Below are positions 21,549-30,748 of a stretch of 64,000 nt of DNA, in pieces. Each line of letters starts with the position of its first letter. Position 1 is the stretch's first letter. Source of the stretch: Heterotrichella gracilis (taxonomy: Eukaryota > Sar > Xanthophyceae > Tribonematales > Xanthonemataceae); the NCBI GenBank assembly GCA_032358255.1, contig JAULBX010013541.1:1-64000 (forward strand). Reading direction: 5' to 3'. A program made the position numbers and the translations under genes. The notes under the pieces were generated by a model. The model did no database searches. It had not been told where the DNA came from and saw nothing but the letters and a program-made list of their open reading frames with translations.

Positions 21549-24500
21549 ATGCAGCGCAGCACTGGGTGGAGGCCCAGTGCCTCTGCCCAACAGCCCACCC
21601 ACCGGGTGATCCTCAGGTCAGCAACAGCAGCCAAGACCAGCACACACAGCGGCCCCACCCCAGCCACACCCCAGGCGAGCGGCAGTGTATATCGCCGCCC
21701 TGCCAGCAGCATGCACCGCGCCACTGGCTGGTGGCCCACGCCCACTGCCTCTACCCGGCAGTCCACCCGCAGGGTACTCGTGAGGGTAGGGGCAACCGCC
21801 CAGCCCAGGACACCCCCGCCTCCCACACCATCCACTCCACACCACCAGGTCAAGGACCACCACACCCACAGCACAGCGCGCCTGGTAGTGGGGCTCTCAG
21901 CCGCGCTTGCGCACACGCAGCTGCTGCCAGCACAGGCCGCCACCCAGCTTCCCGGCGAGAACCTCCGGGTGGGTGCCTTTGGGGTCGTCCTGCTGGCTGC
22001 AGTTGTGTTTGGTGTGGGATCGATCATCAAGCAGAGCCTGGATGCCAATCGGGATGCTGAGCTGAGGCGGAAGGCACTGGAGCGCCACCAGGCCTTTTTG
22101 GACAGCCAGGCTGCAAGTGGGGAGGATCCAGATGCTGTCGAGGAAGACGCTGAAGGTGCGTTTATGGTGAAATACCCTAGAACCCTAGCCAACTTTACCC
22201 CGCTGCGGCTTGCAGCCCAGGGACCCCAAAGTGGCGGACCGCATGGAATATGAACCCCTTCTATATATTTGCACATTAGTTGTATTGCATGGTATTGTAT
22301 GCTTTGCACCCCTGTTGCAGCAGGCCTTCACATGGCTGACAGCTTCTTCTTGCTATGCTGCGATGGGTGGTCTCCTCACAGCCACGCTTTGCGGCCAATG
22401 TGACGCATGCCACACTCGCATGGCATGGGCACACACTGTGGCACCATCGCCATTTTAATAATAAAAAATTCCAAGTAGTTTTGCTCATCACCTCAATTGA
22501 GGGCATAGGTAAATGAATGGACAGTGTGAAAACGCCATTCACTGTGCCTGAGCAAGCCATGGCACCAGCAACATGCACACTATCCCTTACTCCCACAGAT
22601 GAACAAGAGGATCCCCTGCCCCCCGCACCCACCGCGGCGCCCACCGCCAGTAGCGAGCAGCCCGCCACAACCACTTCAGAGGGTACCAGCGCTGGCCGGC
22701 GCCTCCCCGCATGGATGCCGGTGGTGGCCACAGGGGTGGCGGTGACGTACAAGGTGGCCAGGGGCGGCGCACAGGTGGTGCAGCGGGTGGTGGAAGCCAC
22801 CAAGGGCGCAGCGGCAGATGCCTCAACCGCGACACCTCCCACTGCACCTTCCGATAGCTCCTCCAGTGCTTCCCCCGGTACATCCTCCGCCCCCTCCGGG
22901 ACATCGGATGGTGCCCCCACAACCCCCTCCACCACAACCTCCTCCGCCGCCGCCACATCGAGTGGTCCCTCCGGTGCGCTCGCTCCGGCTGCGCAGCCAG
23001 GCTCCACCACCAATGGGGCCTCCGCCCCAGCCCCACCAGCCCCACCACCCCTGCAGCCTCTGGTGGAAGGAAAAGGGCAGGGCAGCCCTGGCAAGCCTAC
23101 CAGTGCTGTGCAAGAGGCCCCCACGGTGATGTCCCAGCAGATTGCTAAGGTCATACCACCTGCCGCAGCTGGATCGGTGGTTGGTGCCATTAAGGCGGAT
23201 GGTGGTGCGACGGCTGGTGATGGCGCTACCGCGGGCGCCTCACTGGCTTTGCCATCCTCTACCGGTGCGCAGGAAGGGGCGCCAGCCGCACCTTTGGGCA
23301 TGCTTCGGAATGTGGCTGAGGGCAGCATGGTGCCTGTGGGAGGGGAGGGCATGGGCGCCCAGTTTGTGAAGGCTGCCACTGAAGGTGAACATTTTAGATA
23401 TTCCAATTGTGGGATTTGCCCATGGTGAAGCTTAACATGTGAATTCTTGTTTTCTAATATCCCAGAAATTTTTTCATTCTAAATGTTTATGTTTACGTGT
23501 TTGGCATGGGCAGCGGACATTCTTTTGGCTTTGTGCCTGCCATGGGTTTGTGATCTCCCTCTTTTGTTTTGTTAAGGATCATACACCCAAGAAAGCTCGG
23601 AACCTCTGCTGCTAAATTAATGAAATTCTGGGAGCTGACAAACATTTTGTCATTTTAGGCTGGACGGATGCTTCCCATGACACTACTTGTGTGTGCTAGT
23701 ATGGTAGAATTTGCGTCGCACCCAATGCTGACACATGTGGCGTGTGTTTTGTGCAGTTGCCGCACCACCTGTGAATGCCACCCAGGACACTGGGATGCCT
23801 GGGCTGGAAGATGCCACTCAAGATGCTGTGGGAAGCAGTGGCATTGGCGCATCCCCGCTGGTACCTGAGCCTTCCCCACCACTCCCCGAGGCCACCGCAA
23901 GTGGCAGCATCGGCTCTGAAACCGCCACCGATGCTGGTGATGGCGCCAGCGGCGACACCATCGACGATGTCAGCAGCGCTCCTGTGGATGGTGCCAGCAG
24001 CGCCAGTGTGAAGGGCAGGGAGACCTTGGCTGAGCTGCAGCAGCTTGTTGTGCGGCTGAGGGAGGTGGCGGAGCACATGTCTGAAATGGCAGGGGAGGCA
24101 ACCGCCAGCATGGACGAAGGGGAGGGCATACAGGTGCGATGCAACTCTCAACCCTAGATCGTATACCCTAAACCCTAATTTGGAGCACATGTCTGAGATG
24201 GCAGGGGAGGCAGGGGCCAGCATGGACGGAAGGGAGGGCATACAGGTGCGGCAGAACCCTTTAACCCTGTAACATAAACCCTAAGTCCTAAATTTACCAT
24301 GGTGGGGCAGGCGAGCTTTCACCATCTGTTTCCTCGAGGCCCCACCGTTTTGCAAGAACTGTAGCAACGGCTGGGGTGCAGCTAGGACCATTTATTTTAC
24401 TGCTCCCAAACAGGTAGTTTTGTTAAAATGTAAATCGGGTTACGGTACTATGTAAGGCGCTGTACATGTTTTCCGTGGTGGCGCCACAGGAGACAATTGC

Positions 24501-27500
24501 CTGTCACTGGTGGATCCTGCCAGTCGGTCAATTTGGCTCGCAGGCTGCATATGGCGACACCGAATTACTCAACGAGATGGTGTCGGAAATTACCCCCTAC
24601 CCGTGGAAAATCATGGCTAAGATTTTGGAAATAACAAAACCAATGTAATTTCACTTGTTATAACTTGAGGGGCAGCCACGGTAACTGCCACCTGGCGCCC
24701 TGCGCGTGCAGGAGGCAGCCGCACGTGACTTGATAGACAGCGCCATTCAGTCCAGTGCAGCGCGCCAGCTGCGGGTGTTGAGTGACCAGGCCCACAGCGA
24801 TAGGGAGCGAGGGGGCGAGGTGGAGGCGCCCGCACCCACCACTGACATGCTGCTGCAGTCGTGGAAACAGCAGCTGCTGGTGGGGCCTGCTCCCCAAGAA
24901 TTGAAAAATTGAAGAAAAGAAAATGAAAGCGACTGTAGCTTCATTTATATTTTGCAAGATAGGATTTAGTGCTGAATAAGGGGAGTCGGTCGTCCGGGTT
25001 GTGTTAAGGCGCCCTGGTCCTGTGCCTTCATCGTGAACAAAGATAGAACACTACGGAGGAGTAGGAATATGTCTAGCTAAGCAGATATTTTGATTAATTC
25101 TTTTTGGAAATTCCAGTGTCTGGGCAACCCTAAAAACCCTGAATCCCTAGCCCTAGCCCTATCAGTGCTGCCTGGTGTATTTGCCTGTGTCTTCCCGTGG
25201 CATGGAGCAGCTTCTGGGCAACCTTAAAAGCCCTAAACCCTGAACCCTACACAGCGCCTGCCTGATATACCTATATGTATTTTCCCAGGGTGTGGAGCAG
25301 CTTCTGCGCAACATGGATGACAAGGACAGCCTGCCGTTCGATGGAGATGGTTGGGGTGAAGCTGGGGATAGCTGGGGTCCGGCTGGGGATTCCAATTTGG
25401 GGTACGCGGCACTTGCTTGCTTGCTTGGTACCATTTTGGATTAGTCAGTGCATGTTCTGCAAGGGTAATAGGATAATAATAGGACGAAGAACAGTCCTAT
25501 TATTATCTTATTACCCTTAGTTCTTGTTGCATGCTTGCCTATGCGTCTGTGCATATTCCTTGTCTCTCTTTGGGATCCCTGCAGGCTTCAACATGTGCTT
25601 ATGTTTTTTCCCTCCTTTCCAGGGAGCAGTCTGCAACCGATGGCACCGATGGCTCGCCTGCTGGGGGTATATATGATGTCAGTGGAACGCAGGAACCAGT
25701 CCCATTGTCTGATGGGGTGAGGCACTGACCAAATGTCCACCAATTGTCACATGAGATTGCGTAGATGAGCAAAATGTCCACCAAGTGTCACATGGCATCA
25801 GGTAGACGACCAACTGTCCATGGAATGCCCACCAATCTGTCTGGTGGAGTGGGGCCCTGACCGCGCACCCACAGCAAGGGTAATAAGATAAAAATAGGAC
25901 TATTACTATCTTATTACCCTTGCCCACAGCCACACTCACAACCACATGTCGGTACTGACCCACACAATCGCAATCACAATTACAGCGACAGGGGCACTGG
26001 GCTGTGGGACGCGCTGGCGGCCCTCATACGGGACTTGGCGGACCAGCTGCCACCCTTGGGTCTGCGCGTTTCGGGTTAAGGATTTCAGGTCAAACCCCAA
26101 CCTACTGGTAACCGTGCCTGTATGTGCCCTCAAGCATGGACCACACTTTTGACCCAAATTTGCACCCTACATGACACGGCGTTGGTCCTGCACAGGAGGC
26201 GCTGGTTGCCCTCATTCGGGGATTGGAGGAGCAACCCCCCATCCCCAGCTCTGTGTCTGGCGCTGGCACCACTGTGGCGCTTCACTACCAGTCCGAGTGG
26301 CCGCAGCCTGTGCTGCACTACTCGCTGTGCGGGAATCCCTGGGAGAGCACGCCCTTGGAGAAGGTGCGCGGGGATTGGTGCATGAGCAATTGCGATCACA
26401 ACAGCAAATGCAATTGTGATCGTGTGCATAAGGGACAGTGCTTGCTGTGCGCCCATACTCAGTCCCTGGGAGGACAATCGTGGATATGGTGAGCATGGAT
26501 GGGTGCAATCATGATTTCTTTCACCAGTGCGGTGCTATATACACTCGGTCCCCACAGGCACGCTCCCTGGATCCTTTCTGGCTGTCACTGGCGCTGGATA
26601 AACCCATGCGCACCAAATAAAAGTCATGTCATATTATGCAATAAGCAGGATGGATTTTCACCATACCTGGTCCCTGCAGGCGCAGTCCCTGGGACCTGGC
26701 TGGCACATGCTGTCCCTGGCGCTGCCCTGCCGACCCCAGGCGGGGGTGCCTGCGCTGGAGTTTGTGCTCACTGATGGGCAGGGGGCATGGGACAAGGATC
26801 AAGGAGGTGGGTATCACAGCGTGGGGGTGGCGGTGGGGTGTCAGGGCAGGGGCAACGCGGTTTGGTGGAGGTGGGGTTGTGGAGGCCACAAATGCGTTGC
26901 CAAAGCTGTCACCCGCTCTCACCCGCGCCACATGTCACATGTGCTGGCTGTGATTTCATCTACTGATGTCTTCCTTTTGCCCATGCCCATGCGCCTGCTC
27001 TCTCCTTCAGCTGGCACTTTTGAGGTCGGATAGCAAAGGATCTGTCAGTTACCCGTTCCATGTCAACAGAACCTCCGACAGAGTTCCCATTGCACTACTC
27101 ATCCCGCCATGCTGATTTACAAAACACAGCATACCCATACCCTACCTCACACCCACACCCACACCCACATGACACCCAGACCCATGCCACCACCACCACC
27201 ACCCGCCACCCGCAGGCGCCAACTTCTGCATCACCGAGGCCGGCGACTACTCCCTCGTCCAAGGCCGCATCACACCCATCACAGGCGAGCGGGTGCTTGT
27301 GGTAGCTGACCTTGACCACGCCATGGCTGGGGACGATGCCGCTGCAGCCAGGTTCAAGGCCATGTGGGAGGGCAGTGCGAGGGTCAAGGGGAGCGTCCTG
27401 GTGTATGTCACCAGGGGGGGACGGGCGCACTACCTGGCTGCGGCGGAGGCCATGCAGGGGTGCCTGGCCAGGCCCGATGTGCTGATTTCAAGTGCAGGCA

Positions 27501-29516
27501 CAAAGGTGGGCGCAGAACCTAAACCCTATACAAGGGTATCTGGCCAGGCCCGACGTGCTGATTTCAAGTGCAGGCACAAAGGTGGGGGCAACTCTAAACC
27601 CTAAACCATATGTAAGGGTATCTGGCCAGGCCCTATGTGCTCATCTCGAGTGCAGGCACAAACTTGGGTGGAACCCTAAACCCTAAACCCTATATAAGGA
27701 TGCAACTTTGAGCCCTGAGCCCTAAACCCTGTACAAGGGTGAGGAAGGCGCAGTAAAGGTGGTGGACCTGAAAGTACTTCCTGATGTGCGTACATGTGGG
27801 TCAAGGGGAGCGTATGTCACCGGAAGGGAGGGGCACATTGCTGGGCTGAGGCCATGGGAGATGAGGGCAAGCAGAATTACCATGTAGCATTTATGCCGGC
27901 TGAGGCTAGTTACAGGGAATTGAAACTGCAGGTCCACCATTTGACTGGTTTTTGATACTGCAGGTGCACCATCTGCGTGAGGGGCGGTGGGTTGAGGATA
28001 GCGATTTCAGCCGCCAGCTGGACGAGGGGTGGGACCTTGAGGCTGTGAAGCATGTCATACAGGTGGCGGTGGAGGGGGTGGGGGGCGAGCACATGCACCT
28101 GCGGCCCAAGGGGGAGCAGAACGAGCACAAGGTGAGCCCTAGGGCTTATCATTGGATTAGGGTTTAGGTGGAAAGCCTACACCCTTGCTTAGGATGTAGG
28201 GTGCACCTGCAGCCCAGGGGGGAGCAGAACGAGCACAAGGTGAGGGTTGGGAACGTGTCAAGGGTTTCTGGTGGACCCCTTGCTGAGGATGTGGGCCGCA
28301 CCTGTGCCCCAGGGGGGGAACAGAACGAGCTCAAGGTGAGGGCTTATCACTAAGTTGAGATTTGGGTGGGAACCATACACCCTTGCTTAGGGTGTAGGGT
28401 GCACCTGCACTGTTCGCGGGGGAGCAAAGAACGTGCCTGAACCGAGCACAAGGTGAGGGCTAATCGCTGAAATAGGGTTTAGGGGCTCCGAGGGTGCACC
28501 TGCGACCCCGTGGCGAGCAGAGCGCACGTAAGGTGGACCTTGCTGGTCCAATGGTGCCGACCTCCTTTCCACAACCTTACACAATCATAGGTAGCTCCCA
28601 ACAGCTGCTTTTTGCCCAAGACCCCATACAAAGGGGTGTGGGTCGGACGCTCGCCCTGAGGCCTTATACCCTTGAAGGGTTTTGTTGTGCGCCAGGTGAC
28701 CTTGCAGCCTCGAGGTTTTCTTCTGTGCGCCAGGTGACCTTACACGCTTACACAAAGGGTTTATTCTGTGCGCCAGGTGACCTGCGGGGTGCATGTGAGC
28801 GAGGTCGTAGGGGCGGAGTGCCTTGTGTCGGGCGGCATGGACATCCACGGCATTGCTGGGCGAGTGGAGATGAGCGGGGTGGGCGATTGGAGGGTGATGG
28901 ATGTGGTGCCGGCCAGTGCAGGTGGGGGAAGCTTAAACCCTGATCCCCTTTTGCAAGGCAATTACCCAATCCCATGCACTCCCAACGATTTTCACAATGC
29001 GAACCCTCATCCCAGTACGTGCGCCGGAAATTTGGATTTTGGGCACCGCCTGTCTAAACGCCAATCCCAACCAGAATCCTGCCTGTTTGCAAGCCAGTTT
29101 CAGGCATTGGAGTACGTGCGACAGGGGTGTGGTTTGCCACCCCCACCCATACGCCTGACCGTAGCATGCATCAGTTTGCATCAGTCACTCCTCACATGCA
29201 CATCCGCCCCTCGTCAAATTTCCATCCCTCATCTTAATGTACATCCCTCCTTGCAGGCCTGCTTCAGGCATTGGATTACGTGCGCCAGAAGTATGGTTTC
29301 GGCCACCGGCACACCGTGGCGTGTGGGGGCTCAGAGGGCTGCCAGGCCATGCTCAGTGGCCGCAGCCTGGCCATTGTGGTGGGGGATGCCCAGCCGGAGC
29401 TGGTGGCATGGGCACAGGAGCAGCAAGGGGAGGGGGATGAGGGGAGGGTGGTGGTGGTGGAGGGGTGCAAGGCGGCCGGCATTTTGGAGGGGCTGCAGCA
29501 GTGGGGCTTCATTTGA
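21549..29516 (+). CDS. Probable plastid protein: membrane segment, low-complexity linker, starch-binding-type CBM and sucrose-phosphatase-like HAD domain
   Basis: Exons keep phase: 21549-22155, 22599-23384, 23757-24133, 24712-24879, 25289-25401, 25623-25716, 26196-26363, 26680-26806, 27216-27505, 27964-28131, 28777-28921, 29257-29516 (about 1100 aa). An exon near 25930 may be added. The N-terminus is rich in Arg/Ser/Thr/Pro and poor in acids, like a chloroplast transit peptide, and contains an internal repeat (PASSMQRSTGW / PASSMHRATGW). One membrane helix follows (VGAFGVVLLAAVVFGVGSII), then about 260 residues of Ser/Pro/Ala/Thr-rich linker and a coiled segment. The CBM (VALHYQSEWPQPVLHYSL ... 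LEFVLTDGQGAWDKD ... NFCITEAGDYSL) resembles CBM25/53 starch-binding modules. The HAD part aligns with sucrose-6-phosphate phosphatase: VLVVADLDHAM has the DxD nucleophile motif. The motif III Lys and the GDSxxD acids are missing (ACGGSEGCQAML), so activity is doubtful. The N-terminal part could be a separate gene. Confidence 0.62.
24085..24255 (+). repeat. Exon 3' end and donor duplicated into the intron
   Basis: GGAGCACATGTCTGAAATGG through the donor ATACAG|GTGCG (24070-24138) is repeated at 24182-24248 with about 10% change, again ending in ATACAG|GTGCG. CCCTAAACCCTAA lies between the copies. Confidence 0.9.
25110..25320 (+). repeat. Acceptor-side exon duplication
   Basis: The acceptor and start of exon 25289-25401 (GTGGAGCAGCTTCTGCGCAAC) is repeated at about 25199-25222 (CATGGAGCAGCTTCTGGGCAAC) and, shorter, at 25113-25128 (GTCTGGGCAAC). 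Each intron copy is followed by CCCTAAA-type sequence. Confidence 0.8.
25461..25518. repeat. Palindromic AAGGGTAATAAG element, copy 1
   Basis: Arms 25461-25485 and 25494-25518 are reverse complements with one mismatch, around an 8-base loop. The sequence (AAGGGTAATA...GATAATAATAGGAC) recurs at 25874 and 50191, defining a small MITE-like family with no coding capacity. Confidence 0.85.
25730..25835 (+). repeat. Short tandem repeat in an intron
   Basis: A unit of about 45 bases beginning CAAATGTCCACCAATTGTCA repeats two to three times (CAAAATGTCCACCAAGTGTC, then CAACTGTCCATGGAATGCCC), with decreasing similarity. Confidence 0.7.
25874..25923. repeat. Palindromic AAGGGTAATAAG element, copy 2
   Basis: GCAAGGGTAATAAGATA at 25874-25890 is the perfect reverse complement of 25907-25923, around a 16-base centre containing ATAGGACTATT. 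It lies 350 bp from copy 1 in the same gene. Confidence 0.85.
26000..26240 (+). repeat. Diverged exon duplicate before the CBM exon
   Basis: 26008-26055 encodes DALAALIRDLADQLPP and 26196-26243 encodes EALVALIRGLEEQPP, with DNA similarity to match. The first copy runs into an in-frame stop soon after, so it may be an intronic relic or an extra short exon with a weak donor. Confidence 0.65.
26550..26720 (+). repeat. Diverged duplicate of the second CBM exon start
   Basis: CAG|GCACGCTCCCTGGATCC...GTCACTGGCGCTG (26556-26597) resembles CAG|GCGCAGTCCCTGGGACC...GTCCCTGGCGCTG (26677-26721). Both have an acceptor; the second continues as the CBM exon. A further trace (CAGTCCCTGGGAGGAC) is at 26460. 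Confidence 0.7.
27455..27660 (+). repeat. Three copies of an exon 3' end and donor in series
   Basis: The end of exon 27216-27505 (TGGCCAGGCCCGATGTGCTG ... GGCACAAAG|GTGGG) recurs at 27540-27581 and 27621-27665 with period about 82 bases. CCTAAACCCTATACAAGGGT-like sequence separates the copies. The second copy keeps a perfect donor context; the third has ACAAACTTGG instead. Confidence 0.9.
27671..27692. repeat. Telomere-like interstitial motif
   Basis: GAACCCTAAACCCTAAACCC then TA closes the third repeat unit of the array just upstream. Confidence 0.8.
28080..28540 (+). repeat. Five-copy array of an exon 3' end and donor
   Basis: The end of exon 27964-28131 (GGGGAGCAGAACGAGCACAA then G|GTGAG) recurs at about 28201-28244, 28290-28339, 28398-28456 and 28494-28534. 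Period is about 90-110 bases. Most copies retain CACAAG|GTGAG or GAGCTCAAG|GTGAG, so the intron opens with several candidate donors. The spacers share ACACCCTTGCTTAGG(A/G)TGTA. Confidence 0.92.
28685..28790 (+). repeat. Repeated acceptor of the next exon
   Basis: TGTGCGCCAGGTGACCT occurs at 28686, 28726 and 28768. Only the last opens into exon 28777-28921. Three candidate acceptors therefore lie within 90 bases. Confidence 0.85.
29090..29310 (+). repeat. Decayed copy of the last exon start
   Basis: TTTCAGGCATTGGAGTACGT followed by GCGACAGGGGTGTGGTTTG (29098-29136) matches CTTCAGGCATTGGATTACGT...GCGCCAGAAGTATGGTTTC (29263-29301), the start of the final exon. Confidence 0.8.
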
Positions 29517-30748
29517 GCCTGGATGAGGGGGATTTGAGATGGCGCGCATGTGGCGGTGGATACTGATATATCATGTATGATAAATTATGGCATGGCAGAA
29601 ATGTTGGGGAAGCATAGCTGTTCACCACAGAGTCAAGCATTGTAGATATTGCAATCCCTACGTTTGGGTATTGGTATTAAATAGCAAATTGGACCCCTTC
29701 CAAGGTCCTGAGCCTTGTCAGGGTTTGACTCACTCAGAGTGCAACCTGCAGCTGTATCGATTCTGATTGGTATCATACTCTGTATTTTACAGCGGCTGCC
29801 GTAGTGTCATGTGCGTAGCCACTCCTTGGTTTTATTGACACATACACTGGCTTAGACAGTCTAGGGTCTCAGAAGGGTTTTGTCAGTCTTGCATGAAACT
29901 TTCAGGCTCCTGTAGCTACACAGCAATCCAGCTAGTAGCAATCCACCCTCACAAAACCAGACATCTATAGGATTTCCCAGAGATCTATCGGGTTTCAACC
30001 ATATAACACATTAATATCCATTCCACAATAAAACATGCCCATGCTATGTGATGTTATATGTCCAGGCGGAGGAACAAACCACAAACATACACAGTACATG
30101 AGAAAACCCTCCCCGCCTGCCGCAGCGGGCAGCGCGACACTAACTCACAACGGCACTTCATAGAAATGTTCGGAATCCACCTCTAGTGTACCCTGCACCA
30201 TACACATCGCCTGTGGCAGCCGCCCAGCCACACCGCCTGAGACCACAAATGACTGCTACTCCACAACCAGCACCATACCCCAGTGAACAGCACACCAATG
30301 GCCCTGCCATGTTGCACCGCGCAAAGAGCCACCCCACCAAGGCGCGGCGCCGCAGCCCCCCTTCACGCGCCACATGCACCACCCACACTGCACCTGACTA
30401 CGCTGGAGGAGGCTGGGGACGCCTCAGCCTCGGGGCGGACGCTGTGCAAGGAGCGCGCACTTTGTCTGGAACAGGAAGCAGGTCCTCAGATTTAGGGTTT
30501 TAGGGCCTTGAGGCGTGGCGGCCAGCTCTGACAATAGGCCCTAGCCTGCTGGAGCTTCCCCCCAGTGCTTCAGCTTTGACCTCGGCACCATCAGTTGTGA
30601 GCCTCTTGCTTGGTTCCCGACAGTTCTGCCCCCATTGCCACCATGCAGGCCTCAAGCCAAGGTTGAAGCAAATGGAGGCAGAACTGTCAGACACTGAGCT
30701 GGAAGCTGCAGCAGCTGGGGAGCGTGCTCCTTGCACAGGCTGGCAAAC
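29517..30748. other. Intergenic, with one hairpin
   Basis: No gene is recognised between the CBM/HAD gene (+) and the next gene (-), which converge here. A hairpin of about 72 bp lies at 30618-30689 (GACAGTTCTGCCCCCATT / AATGGAGGCAGAACTGTC). Confidence 0.5.

Noticed and set aside
22818-23113. Pro-rich and Gly-rich open frames on both strands
   Set aside because: These are shadows of the Ser/Pro/Ala-rich linker exon of the CBM/HAD gene, produced by its biased codons.
28080-28540. CRISPR-like array
   Set aside because: The units are diverged copies of the adjacent exon end with a splice donor in a eukaryotic intron; spacing and repeat identity are wrong for CRISPR.
30158-30500. Open frames on both strands near 30.2-30.5 kb
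   Set aside because: Neither frame shows family features or usable splice partners; the region lies between two convergent genes.
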